Below are positions 1-10,036 of a stretch of 64,000 nucleotides of DNA, piece after piece. The notes under the pieces are model-generated. The model had not been told where the DNA came from. It ran no database searches and was given only the letters and a program-made list of their open reading frames with translations. How positions within the stretch are numbered: the stretch's first letter is position 1; each line of letters opens with the position of its first letter. The stretch is from an uncultured Chlamydia sp. (lineage in GTDB: Bacteria; Chlamydiota; Chlamydiia; Chlamydiales; Simkaniaceae), in NCBI GenBank assembly GCA_946127115.1, contig CAMGYI010000002.1:248001-312000 (forward strand), given 5' to 3'. A program made the position numbers and the translations under genes.

Positions 1-480
1 CTTCCAATTTATTTTTAAAGATTTTGCCCCCATTCTGTTTTGAATCACCTTGGCTAAAAAATAAGAAAAGCACAAATTAGAAACAGACACATAAATCATC
101 TGGACATCTTGATCTTTAAAGAGTCGTATAGGAAGATTTTTTGCAAGAACCCTGCTATTGACCATAGTAAGAATACACATGGTAGTTTCGTGAATGAGAT
201 AGGATTTCAAAACCAAGGAAGGATTACGGTGCTTTTCGAGAGCATACCGGCAATTTACCACCGCGATCATAATCAAAAGCGCTAAGCACAACTTATTACC
301 CTGCGTGTGGTTAAGGTTATACAAAACATGCGAACCTGCAATTAAGGAAAAATTTTTACCCCAGTGTTTCCAGGTTTTCCCCATTGTAGCAGCAAGTAAA
401 AAAACAGTCCCAAACCCCGCTATAATTTCCATCGGCAAGATATATTTCTGATACTTACCGGAAGGTTCAACCTTCCACAT
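1..480 (-). CDS. Partial membrane protein of unknown function, running off the left edge (absent from the ORF track)
   Basis: Hand translation of the reverse strand is open from ATG at 480 to base 1: MWKVEPSGKYQKYILPMEIIAGFGTVFLLAATMGKTWKHWGKNFSLIAGSHVLYNLNHTQGNKLCLALLIMIAVVNCRYALEKH... An in-frame stop lies upstream. Contains hydrophobic segments. Confidence 0.55.
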   Translation of the reverse strand, partial: MWKVEPSGKYQKYILPMEIIAGFGTVFLLAATMGKTWKHWGKNFSLIAGSHVLYNLNHTQGNKLCLALLIMIAVVNCRYALEKHRNPSLVLKSYLIHETTMCILTMVNSRVLAKNLPIRLFKDQDVQMIYVSVSNLCFSYFLAKVIQNRMGAKSLKINWK

Positions 481-1020
481 TACATAATGGGTTATACTCG
501 ATACACATCGAAAGCCCAGCTCGCCAATATGCCCTGTTAGATCGGAGTCAGGACTACGGCTCTTTTCTTACAAAGCGTCTTTGAGAGGAACTATAATCCC
601 ACCCGCTAATCTACAACCTAACATTCTTTCTGCTATTTTCATCTCACACCTAAAATATTATTCATTATCTGTACTGATATTCGAAGTTATTTTGAAAAGT
701 ATTATTTTTAATAAATTCGCCCATTATCCTCAGATAGTCCGCAGGATTCTGCGGAAATTTTAACAACAATAGGGGATTTATTACTAGAGTATTGCTGTCC
801 ACTCAGATGCAATTCACTCTCATTGGTTCTGGTGTCTTCTGCGAATCAACAATTCTATGGAAAAGTAGGTATTTTTTGAGGGTCATCAAGAAGGCTGAAG
901 AGACGGGTCGAATTGTGACAATAATATAAGTGAGTAGAGCGGAAGTAAATTTATTTATTGAATCTCTCTGAGGGATTGACCTAAAACCTATCAATCAGTA
1001 AAAATGCTCGTTCACACGAT

Positions 1021-1095
1021 GGCGGTCGTAGCTCAGTTTGGTAGAGCACTTGATTGTGGTTCAAGACGTCGCGGGTTCAAGTCCCGTCGATCGCC
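1021..1095 (+). tRNA. tRNA-His (GTG anticodon)
   Basis: Cloverleaf readable by eye: acceptor gcggtcg/cgatcgc, D arm gctcagtttggtagagc, anticodon loop with gtg, T arm gcgggttcaagtcccgt. A genomic G at 1021 faces C73, matching the His-specific G-1:C73 pair. Confidence 0.95.
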
Positions 1096-1316
1096 CTTCT
1101 TTCTCATTTAAGCATTTTCCCAGAAATTAGAATCTCGGAATGGATGCGGCTTTAAAAAATCGCGTTTTGCTTCTTACTAAAGCTATTGCACTTCGTTGCT
1201 TCATCGCAAACTACAATGCCTTGCTCGCTCCGAATCCTAATTTCTGGGAAAATGCCTAAAGTGGATCTTAAAAAATTTGCCTTTAAGATTGCGGAAAGTT
1301 TTGTTAGACTGAGGTC

Positions 1317-3566
1317 ATGGACGAGAAGAAGCAGATGCATCCAGAAATAAAAGGTCTCCTAACGTTGATTGGGAGCGTTCTTTTAGGTCTTTGTTTACTT
1401 AGTTTTATATATAGTTCTCCGCAGACAAATTGGTTAGGAATAATTGGGTATGGCATTGGTCTTGGGCTGATGTGGTCTTTAGGGATTTCTGCATATTTGG
1501 TTGTAGGATACATCGGTTGGATTGGTTGGAAGATGCTTATGGGAGGAGCCCCTAAGCTTCTTCGGATGAAAACAGTGTATTTTGGGATTGGGGTTCTCTC
1601 TTTATCGATGCTTCTCAATTCATTTGCGGAAGGTGGCGGCCTTTCAAGTGGTTTTATTCAGACCCGCCTCTACTCAGAAGCCTATTTAAGCAGTTATCCA
1701 TTCTCCCATAAGGTTGTTCGCTTCAATCTAGGAGGGGTTCCCCTCTACTATTTGCTTAGAGATGTCCCTACATTCAATTTGCAGCGTTTGCTTAGTAATG
1801 TTGGGGTGTGTATTACGTTCTCTTTGACAGGGATGATGGCGTTAATTCTTTTTACCAATACACGCGTCATTCCTCTCACAAAGAGTCTCTGGTCTTTGGC
1901 AAAGATAGCGGGAAAGTTTCTGATAAAGATAGCAGCAGACTTCAAACCCACTCAGGTAAAAAAAAAGCGGCGAGTGATCACTCCTCCTCCTCTGCAGACC
2001 TTTAAGCCTCCATCCTACGAGGAGGAGGAGGCCAAAGAGATTTCTGATTTAAAAATCTCGACGCATTTGGAAAAGAGGCCTACGCCGGGTCGCGTGAAAA
2101 AAAACATGGATACGAAGACGTATCTAGGAGTCTTCACAAGATTTCGTCTTCCCCCACTTAATCTGCTAACCAATGCGAAAAAACTCGATAAACCTACACT
2201 AAAAAGAGATCTCGAAAAACAGGCAAAAGTCCTTGAGGAAACACTTCTAAGCTTTGGAGTGGAAGGGAAAGTTGGAGAGATCAATTGCGGCCCCACGATT
2301 ACCTCTTTTGAAATTCATCCACCCGTCGGGGTCAAGGTTCAGAAAATTAAAGTTCTTGAGAATGATATCGCCCTCAACTTGCAAGCCAAATCGATTCGGA
2401 TCATCGCTCCAATTCCTGGAAAGGCCGCAGTGGGTGTTGAAGTCCCCTCTCTTTATCCGCAAGAAGTTGGTTTTAAGGAGATGCTTGGTGAATACCAAAA
2501 GGGAAACAAAAAACTCCATATCCCCATTATGATGGGGCAGACGGTGACAGGTGAAAATGTCATTTCTGATCTTACTAAGATGCCTCACTGTATCATTGCA
2601 GGAGCGACTGGATCAGGGAAATCTGTCTGTATTAACAGTATTGTGATGTCGATTCTCATGACAGCGCGCCCCGATGAAGTGAAACTTCTCCTTGTCGACC
2701 CTAAAAAAGTCGAGCTCAGCTCCTATACGAACCTACCTCATATGATTGCTCCGGTGATCACCGAAGCTCACGGTGCTTATGCAGCATTGAATTGGCTCGT
2801 AGAAGAAATGGGCTACCGCTATGAAATGCTTAAACGGCTCAAACTGCGCAACATCCATGCTTTTAACAAACGGAAGATGAATCCTGAGCGGGAATCAGCA
2901 CTGGAGATGGAAATCCCCAGAAGAATACCCTATATTGTTGCAATCATTGATGAGTTTGCAGATTTGATGATGGCTTCTAGTTCTGATCTGGAAACACCAA
3001 TTGCTCGCATTGCGCAAATGGCACGAGCGGTTGGAATCCACCTTATCTTAGCAACACAACGTCCCTCACGTGAGGTGATTACAGGTCTAATCAAAGCCAA
3101 CTTCCCCAGTCGTATTTCTTTCAAGGTGGCAAGTCGGGTCAACAGTCAGATCATTCTTGATGAAAATGGCGCTGAAAGCCTTCTCGGAAATGGAGACCTT
3201 CTTTTCCTCCCTCCTGGCTCTCATGTTCTCACTCGAGCCCAAGGAGTTTTTATCCGTGATGAAGATATTAATCGAGTTATCGACTATATCGAGCAACAAG
3301 CAGGGTCTCAATACCTCATCAAATCATTTGACAAAATGGCAGAGACAGGACTCACCGCTGAAAACGCGGGCAAAGGAAGAGATGATCTTTATTTTCAGGC
3401 CCATCAAATCATTATTGAAACGGGAACCGCCTCGACCACCTTCCTCCAAAGGAAACTCAAGATTGGTTACGCACGCGCCGCTTCGCTTATGGACGAACTC
3501 GAGTCCAACGGCGTGATCGGCTCCCAAGAGGGCAGCCGACGTAGAGTTTTACTTATACCGAAGTAA
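1317..3566 (+). CDS. ftsK: DNA translocase FtsK/SpoIIIE
   Basis: N-terminal TM segments, Walker A IIAGATGSGKSVCIN, IIDEFADLMM, HLILATQRPS, C-terminal winged-helix gamma-like domain (TTFLQRKLKIGYARAASLMDELE). Confidence 0.95.
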   Translation: MDEKKQMHPEIKGLLTLIGSVLLGLCLLSFIYSSPQTNWLGIIGYGIGLGLMWSLGISAYLVVGYIGWIGWKMLMGGAPKLLRMKTVYFGIGVLSLSMLLNSFAEGGGLSSGFIQTRLYSEAYLSSYPFSHKVVRFNLGGVPLYYLLRDVPTFNLQRLLSNVGVCITFSLTGMMALILFTNTRVIPLTKSLWSLAKIAGKFLIKIAADFKPTQVKKKRRVITPPPLQTFKPPSYEEEEAKEISDLKISTHLEKRPTPGRVKKNMDTKTYLGVFTRFRLPPLNLLTNAKKLDKPTLKRDLEKQAKVLEETLLSFGVEGKVGEINCGPTITSFEIHPPVGVKVQKIKVLENDIALNLQAKSIRIIAPIPGKAAVGVEVPSLYPQEVGFKEMLGEYQKGNKKLHIPIMMGQTVTGENVISDLTKMPHCIIAGATGSGKSVCINSIVMSILMTARPDEVKLLLVDPKKVELSSYTNLPHMIAPVITEAHGAYAALNWLVEEMGYRYEMLKRLKLRNIHAFNKRKMNPERESALEMEIPRRIPYIVAIIDEFADLMMASSSDLETPIARIAQMARAVGIHLILATQRPSREVITGLIKANFPSRISFKVASRVNSQIILDENGAESLLGNGDLLFLPPGSHVLTRAQGVFIRDEDINRVIDYIEQQAGSQYLIKSFDKMAETGLTAENAGKGRDDLYFQAHQIIIETGTASTTFLQRKLKIGYARAASLMDELESNGVIGSQEGSRRRVLLIPK

Positions 3567-3643
3567 ATTCATTTTGGTATAAAAAAGACTAGCCCTAAAA
3601 ACTTGCTCAAGTAAGATGCAGTTAAGAGGCGGTATATTCCCCC

Positions 3644-4975
3644 ATGGGAGATAAACGGAAAATTCTTGTGGCAGATCCTTCTACGACGTTGATCGATGAG
3701 ATCTTAATGTCAAAGGAGGGAAAGGATTTCGAATTTGCGACAGCAAAAACGGGTCCTGCTGCTCTGAAGAAAACCCAAGAATTTGAACCTGATCTTCTAA
3801 TCATTGATCTCATGATGCCTCATATTCACGCTCTAGAGATCATGAAAACCATTAAATTGAATAGTCGATTTAATGAAATGGGGATCATTATCACTTCTTA
3901 CCATGTGATGATTCAAAACTACCACGCCGTTATCGACGAAGGAGCCGATTATTTTCTAGTGAAACCATTTAAGGTCTATCAACTCTTTGAATTGATGGAA
4001 ACCTTCTTTAAAGGAGAACTGAAACCTGCCCCATTTACCTTGAAAAGTGGGAGAGAAATTGTTGAGACTCACTGTTATCACCCGATGCCCTCCACTTTGA
4101 CTTCTTATCTCCGTTTTTGGGGAACACGGGGATCGAACCCCGTAGCCGGAGCTGAGTATGTCCGCTATGGAGGAAACACCTCATGTTTGGAGGTGCGCTA
4201 TGGAGACGATCTTATCATTATCGATGCAGGAACAGGAATCCGACAACTGGGTGATCTTATCGGCCTTGAGGACAACCAAACGATTCACTTATTTGTCTCC
4301 CATACTCACTGGGATCATATTACAGGTTTTCCCTTTTTTAGCCCTCTCTACAAAAAAACTTGCGATGTTGTCGTTTGGGCACCAGTTGGTTTTGAAAAAA
4401 GCACTAAAGAGCTTTTTACCAGCATGCTCGCTTACGCCTATTTCCCCGTCCGTCTCGACGAAATGAAAGCAACAGTCATCTTCAAAGAGCTCCGCGACGA
4501 CCGCCCTGTTTCGACTGGGAATCTTGTTATTGATTGCCATTTCACAAACCATCCAGGTCCCACCGTTGGTTTCAAAATCAAAGCCCCTAACAAAACCATA
4601 GGGTACATCACAGACAACGAGGTCCTCCTCGGATACCACGGCCATCCTAACGAAATCCACCGAAAACACCCTCTCTTAGAACCTCACCTTGGGCTTATTG
4701 AATTCCTCAAAGACTGCGATCTTGTGATTCATGAAGCGCAGTATTTCCCTAAAGAGTACTACCGAAAAACGGGATGGGGTCACTCTTCTATTCCCAATGC
4801 AACTGTCCTCCTTAAATATACTGGCGTTAATGAATGGCTCGTTACCCACCATGACCCCAATCACGATGATTCCGATCTGCAGGTGAAGTTCCAGCTCCAC
4901 AACGATATTATCCAAGAATGTGGGCTCAATATCAAGGTAGACATCGCTTACGATGGCCTTATGATTCCATTATAA
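3644..4975 (+). CDS. Response-regulator receiver domain fused to an MBL-fold metallohydrolase
   Basis: Receiver signature PDLLIIDLMMP and FLVKPF at the N-terminus; C-terminal HTHWDH and further His/Asp motifs of the MBL fold (GYITDNE, LVTHHDPNHDD). Confidence 0.85.
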   Translation: MGDKRKILVADPSTTLIDEILMSKEGKDFEFATAKTGPAALKKTQEFEPDLLIIDLMMPHIHALEIMKTIKLNSRFNEMGIIITSYHVMIQNYHAVIDEGADYFLVKPFKVYQLFELMETFFKGELKPAPFTLKSGREIVETHCYHPMPSTLTSYLRFWGTRGSNPVAGAEYVRYGGNTSCLEVRYGDDLIIIDAGTGIRQLGDLIGLEDNQTIHLFVSHTHWDHITGFPFFSPLYKKTCDVVVWAPVGFEKSTKELFTSMLAYAYFPVRLDEMKATVIFKELRDDRPVSTGNLVIDCHFTNHPGPTVGFKIKAPNKTIGYITDNEVLLGYHGHPNEIHRKHPLLEPHLGLIEFLKDCDLVIHEAQYFPKEYYRKTGWGHSSIPNATVLLKYTGVNEWLVTHHDPNHDDSDLQVKFQLHNDIIQECGLNIKVDIAYDGLMIPL

Positions 4976-5744
4976 CCCGGCTGACTTTTTCCTGATAAGC
5001 AACCGAAACAGAAAGATTTCGCCTCACCCGTTCTTTCACCCGCTTCACCGCAAGCTCAGGGTTGTTACATTCATTTGAAAGGTGGGCCAAATAGACATGC
5101 TTTAACCCCTCATGATCGATCTCACTCACAAGCTCTGCACATGCATCATTTGACAAGTGTCCTTGCCTCCCTAATACTCGTTGTTTGTAGACCATCGGCC
5201 GGTTGCACGCATAAACCATCGACGGTTCATGATTCGCCTCGATGTAGAGATAGTCACACTCCAGGAGATGGGCTCGCACAAGAGTTGTGACAAATCCAAG
5301 ATCAGCACACATGCCGATCTTTATTTCCCCAATACGAATTGTAAATGCCACTGGATCAAGTGTGTCATGCTGCACGCTAAAGGGGTGAATCTCCATCTCC
5401 CCATATTCAAACGCTTCCCCAGTCGAAAAAATCTTGAAGCGAGGCCGCTCCCGCATCTCCCTAATCGCAACCTTTGCCGTCTCACTATTCGCAAAGACCG
5501 GAATGCCTAACTTATTCGCTGTCTTTTCAAGGCCCCGAATATGATCCCCGTGTTCATGGGTGACAAGGATCGCATCAATCTCCCCTATATCGACATCGAT
5601 CTCCCCTAACCTTTCACCAAGCGCTTTAAAACTAATTCCTGCATCGATTAGGAGTTTCGTCTCTTCCGTACCAACATAAATGACATTCCCTTTCGAACCC
5701 GATGCTAATGGACAAAATTTAAACATGAAGCTACCTTCCACCAC
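4959..5744 (-). CDS. YycJ/WalJ-family MBL-fold metallohydrolase
   Basis: MFKFCPLASGSKGNVIYVGTEETKLLIDAG...VTHEHGDHIRGL...LYIEANHE...HLSNDAC. The start is probably the internal MFKF Met. Confidence 0.88.
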   Translation of the reverse strand: MVEGSFMFKFCPLASGSKGNVIYVGTEETKLLIDAGISFKALGERLGEIDVDIGEIDAILVTHEHGDHIRGLEKTANKLGIPVFANSETAKVAIREMRERPRFKIFSTGEAFEYGEMEIHPFSVQHDTLDPVAFTIRIGEIKIGMCADLGFVTTLVRAHLLECDYLYIEANHEPSMVYACNRPMVYKQRVLGRQGHLSNDACAELVSEIDHEGLKHVYLAHLSNECNNPELAVKRVKERVRRNLSVSVAYQEKVSRVIMES

Positions 5745-5868
5745 ACGAATCTACCAGGGAATAAACATTCTTTCTACAAAAAAATTAAACTCTTGCACAC
5801 ATTTTATTAAACTAAGGTTGACATTTGTAATTCATCATAATTATACAGAAGAATTAACGAGGATTTTT

Positions 5869-6150
5869 ATGAATCGGCGAGAAATACTAAATGAAATCGA
5901 TACGACATTAGATCAACTGATCAAAAATGCCTCAGCACTGCAAGATGTCGCAGATAACACCCATCTTTCTGCCGCTCTTCACAAAACGCAAGAAAGCCTT
6001 CTTGCTCACCTTATTCACCTTGAGGATTTCCTCGATATCCCCCCCAAAGCCCATGAAGAAAAACGAATGCTTCTTACCGAGCTCACCAAAAAACCCACAT
6101 CACGCCGCAAATGCGCTAAGCAAACAATTTGTACCATTCCAAAAAACTAA
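5869..6150 (+). CDS. Small hypothetical protein (internal ATG of the track ORF at 5680)
   Basis: ATG at 5869 preceded by an aacgagga purine-rich stretch; protein MNRREILNEIDTTLDQLIKNASALQDVADNTHLSAALHKTQESLLAHLIHLEDFL... Confidence 0.6.
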   Translation: MNRREILNEIDTTLDQLIKNASALQDVADNTHLSAALHKTQESLLAHLIHLEDFLDIPPKAHEEKRMLLTELTKKPTSRRKCAKQTICTIPKN

Positions 6151-6486
6151 ACAACGCCTCGCCTGCAAGTCGAGAGATTCATTAGGGTCGATTTGAAATC
6201 GACTGTCATCTTGTGGGTGAGGCAAAAGAAGAGAAAGCCCCGATTGAAACAAAATCTCACGGAAGAAAAGTAAAAAGCATTTTTAGATATGGGTTTGATG
6301 AGCTTCTAGGGATATTTTTGGAACTGAGAAAGAAAATCGGATTATTCTTAAAGTGTCTTAAGTTGCTGATTGTTAATGAAATATTTGTGGTCTATTAAAA
6401 ATAGACCCATACTAAGTGATTTTAGTATAAATTAATTATTTTTTATATTATAATATCTTTATTTTTTTAAATAAAATGGTATTAAA

Positions 6487-7905
6487 ATGGAAAGTATTAA
6501 TTCAGCAAATTCTGTTTTAAACCTGTCTAAACAGGGAAATAACAAGCAAGTTCCTGAGGTTTCAGTTAGCTCTTCTCTAGTGATTGAAACAAGTAGTTCT
6601 GATCAAGTCCATCATCTCCCGATTACGAAAACAGAATCGATCGCCAATCATCTTCTTTCCCTAAATTCAAATCCTGCAGACAAAAGTGATACTATGACTT
6701 ATCAAGGCTCAAATGCAGAATACATTGTATCAAAAATAGATGGATCTGAGATCCAAGAGAAAGAATATCTAACTTCAGCTGTGCCTATCTTACAGCTTCA
6801 ATTCCCACGAAATCAATTGACTGATTCGACTTTGTCATCTAGTGATCTCGAAAAGTTAAACCACGACGAGCTGAATTATATCGAGAAAGAATTAAATGCA
6901 AAAGGACTCAGCGCAATCAAAATTCCAAAGACGCTTTATGATATGTTCTATATCGCTTTTCGGGTTAATACAGTCGCGAAAGTTTTGGAACAAGGCGTTT
7001 GTTGTAAATCTTTTAATTCACTTGAACGATTTTTATACCCATCAGCAATGATAGATATTTTATATAAAGGTTGTATACAAAATGAGACGATTCATAAAGA
7101 ATTTGTAACTATTGATAAAGAACAAGAGGTCTCTAAAGTAGACTTTGAATTAAATCAATATATTTTACAGTATTTAAAGAAAAGCGGGTTTGAAAGTAAA
7201 AAACCTTGCCAGAAAGAGGTTTCTTCTCTTGTGGATGGATTATGGGCAAACTTATCTAAAGCAGCTGAAGGTCCGTTAGGTAACACCATCAGTAGATTAT
7301 ATTCTGGACGTGGTCTATTTGAATGCAGAAAACACCATTCTAATCAAACTATTTTTCGTATATTGAGAAATTTCAAAGACGACAATATATTTAATATTCT
7401 TAAGCAAGCAATTTCTCAAGAACATACTCAAAAAGCTTCCGTTTATACACTCTATCGTGGTGGTGATTTATTAAACGATTCTGAGGAAGACAAACAGTCC
7501 AGAGAAAGTTACAAACCAGTTCATTCGATTTCATATGGACAAAGTCTTTTCTCTTCATGCGAACTGGATGCTGGTGGTGCTGGATCAATCCCTCTTGAAT
7601 ATATGAGGGGATTATCCGGTCAAGGCTATGGTTTAATAATCGATAAAAACGACTTTTACCAAGGAAGGGCTAGAAATCTTTTTGTCATCCCTCCGGCTCA
7701 ACGTACAGCTCGTTTTAGATTAAACGGAGAATTTACTCATGCTCGAAGCCAGGTATACCCTGTGCTAGGTAAAAATATCTCTGGTATGCAATACACCTCA
7801 CTTGAAAAAGCACCTTTTATTGTGACAAAAGGAAATTTCCAATCAACTCGGGATTTTGAACAAGCTTTGAACAATTATCTAACCGATCATGGAAATAAAC
7901 TGTAG
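6487..7905 (+). CDS. Hypothetical protein; possible ADP-ribosyltransferase-like C-terminal region, candidate secreted effector
   Basis: Long isolated ORF behind an AT-rich leader, Ser/Asn-rich N-terminus, C-terminal YTLYRGG and HSISYGQSLFSS motifs. Confidence 0.7.
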   Translation: MESINSANSVLNLSKQGNNKQVPEVSVSSSLVIETSSSDQVHHLPITKTESIANHLLSLNSNPADKSDTMTYQGSNAEYIVSKIDGSEIQEKEYLTSAVPILQLQFPRNQLTDSTLSSSDLEKLNHDELNYIEKELNAKGLSAIKIPKTLYDMFYIAFRVNTVAKVLEQGVCCKSFNSLERFLYPSAMIDILYKGCIQNETIHKEFVTIDKEQEVSKVDFELNQYILQYLKKSGFESKKPCQKEVSSLVDGLWANLSKAAEGPLGNTISRLYSGRGLFECRKHHSNQTIFRILRNFKDDNIFNILKQAISQEHTQKASVYTLYRGGDLLNDSEEDKQSRESYKPVHSISYGQSLFSSCELDAGGAGSIPLEYMRGLSGQGYGLIIDKNDFYQGRARNLFVIPPAQRTARFRLNGEFTHARSQVYPVLGKNISGMQYTSLEKAPFIVTKGNFQSTRDFEQALNNYLTDHGNKL

Positions 7906-7993
7906 GTACTTCCCAGCAGGGAAGGGCGACGAAGAAGCTCGATTTGGAAAAGTCGCAACCAATCAAATTGGGAACTTATTTCTAAACGGTCCC

Positions 7994-10036
7994 TTAGTAG
8001 TTGGCAAGAGTGCGGATAGCGTTCTCGAGATCTTTCTTTTGGGGAAGGACAGCATCCTCTAATTGTTTGGCGTAAGGAACACAGGTATTCTTGCCGCCAA
8101 GGCGTTTGAGTGGAGCGTCTAGAAGTTCAAACGCTTGCTCGGAGATTTGGGCGGCAACTTCGGCACCGAAACCACATGTGACTGGAGCTTCATGAACAAT
8201 CAATGCTTTGCTTGTCTTCTCGATTGAAGTGAGAATGGTCTCAATATCAAGAGGTGCGATGGTGCGAAGATCAATAATCTCAATCAAGATCTCCTCTTTG
8301 TCTTCAAGTTTTTGCGCCACTTCCAAGGCCATGTGAACCGTAAGCCCCCAAGTGATAAGGGTAGCATCGGTTCCTTCGCGAACAACAGTGGCTTTACCAA
8401 GAGGGATGATTTCATCTTTTGTCGGTTCAGGTTTTGCCGAGAATACGCGCTGACGATAGAGTGCTTTGTGTTCAAGGAAAACGACGGGATTGGGATCACG
8501 AACAGCACTTTTTAAAAGCATCTTTGCATCGGCAGCATTGCTGGGCACGACGACTTTGAGTCCAGGACAATGGGCTAAAAACGCTTCGATATTTTGTGAG
8601 TGGTAGGGACCTCCTTGGATATATCCACCAGAGGGTATACGGATAACAATGGGACAGTTCCATTCACCATTTGCGCGGTAATGAAAGCTGGCGAGTTCGT
8701 TGTAAAGTTGATTGAACCCAGTCCAGATATAATCGGCAAATTGAATTTCTACAATAGGCTTAAAATCGCTATGAATAGAAAGACCTATGGCTGTTCCAAT
8801 GATTGTAGACTCTGCAAGCGGGGTATTGAAACATCTTTCTTCACCATATTTGTCGGTAAGGCCTCTGGTAATCCCAAAAACTCCTCCCTTGCCGCGAGCG
8901 ACATCTTGTCCAAAAACAATAACACCTGGGTCTCTTTCCATTTCTTCGTTCATGGCGTGATTGATGGCGTCCATAATCACAACACTCTCGCCCCTCTCGT
9001 TCGGGGTTTCATTAAACGTAGTATCAACTTCTTTGTAAATATGATCGAGGACTCTTTTAGGATCTTGAAGAGGAAATTTTTCTCCTTCTGCAGCTGCGGT
9101 TTCAATCTCTTCTTTAATCTTTTTGCGAAGCGCTTCAATCTCTTCTTGAATGAGTATATTGTTTTTAAGAAGGTAACCTTCAAAGCAAGGGATCGGATCA
9201 CGTGCGGCATCAGCTTCAAAGTGATCATCGGTTTTATATTTCTTTGGATCATCACTACTGCTATGGGCACCGATACGGGGCACCTTTGCAACAATAAGAG
9301 TTGGCCCTTCCAACTTGCGCCCCTTTTGAACGGCTGAGTGGAGCGCCTTGGATACTTCTTCGTAATCGCACCCATCGATTTCATGAACGGATAGGTTGGC
9401 ATAACCCGCAGCCATGTGCGCGATGGAGCCTCCCGCTGTTTGATCTTCAACAGGAACAGAAATCGCCCACCCATTATCCTGGATCACAAAAATCACGCCT
9501 AGCTTGTGAAGACAGGAGTAATTTAGGGCCTCATGGAAATCCCCTTGCGAGGTAGATCCGTCGCCACCAGAAACATAGACAACTTCATTCGTTCCAGCGA
9601 GGCGAGAACCTTTGGCAACGCCAACTGCCTGCAAAAATTGAGAACCAACAACGCTTGATTGACACGGAATACGGAGTTGTTTATGGGAAAAGTGGTCAGG
9701 CATCATGCGCCCCCCTGAGTGGTGAGGAACTTCGCGCGCTAAGAAGGCACCAAATATTTCATTAAGCTCGCACCCTAAGCCAATAGCAAAGGCGCGGTCT
9801 CGGTAATAAGGAAGACCCCAATCTTTTCCAGCAACAAGGGCCTGGCCTGACATAATACCAATTAGTTCATGCCCTCCCGTGTATAGATGGAACGTTCCCC
9901 CCTTATTCTGCCGAACCAGTTTTTGCATTTTTTCGTCCATGAAGCGGGCGCGGTAGACTCCCTCAAGAGTCCTGTGACACCTTTGTTTAGAGGCGAGATC
10001 AAAACGTTCTTGTATGGAAGCCCTTGTGACCATCAC
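7994..10036 (-). CDS. 2-oxoacid (2-oxoisovalerate/pyruvate-type) dehydrogenase E1, fused alpha and beta subunits
   Basis: TPP motif GDGSTSQGDFHEALNYS in the alpha half; beta half VIVFGQDVARGKGGVFGITRGL, IRIPSGG, HEAPVTCGFGAEVAA. Confidence 0.92.
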   Translation of the reverse strand: MMVTRASIQERFDLASKQRCHRTLEGVYRARFMDEKMQKLVRQNKGGTFHLYTGGHELIGIMSGQALVAGKDWGLPYYRDRAFAIGLGCELNEIFGAFLAREVPHHSGGRMMPDHFSHKQLRIPCQSSVVGSQFLQAVGVAKGSRLAGTNEVVYVSGGDGSTSQGDFHEALNYSCLHKLGVIFVIQDNGWAISVPVEDQTAGGSIAHMAAGYANLSVHEIDGCDYEEVSKALHSAVQKGRKLEGPTLIVAKVPRIGAHSSSDDPKKYKTDDHFEADAARDPIPCFEGYLLKNNILIQEEIEALRKKIKEEIETAAAEGEKFPLQDPKRVLDHIYKEVDTTFNETPNERGESVVIMDAINHAMNEEMERDPGVIVFGQDVARGKGGVFGITRGLTDKYGEERCFNTPLAESTIIGTAIGLSIHSDFKPIVEIQFADYIWTGFNQLYNELASFHYRANGEWNCPIVIRIPSGGYIQGGPYHSQNIEAFLAHCPGLKVVVPSNAADAKMLLKSAVRDPNPVVFLEHKALYRQRVFSAKPEPTKDEIIPLGKATVVREGTDATLITWGLTVHMALEVAQKLEDKEEILIEIIDLRTIAPLDIETILTSIEKTSKALIVHEAPVTCGFGAEVAAQISEQAFELLDAPLKRLGGKNTCVPYAKQLEDAVLPQKKDLENAIRTLANY

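Noticed and set aside
8600-9337. 245 aa plus-strand ORF
   Set aside because: Lies wholly antisense to the well-supported E1 dehydrogenase gene; a shadow ORF with no recognisable motifs.
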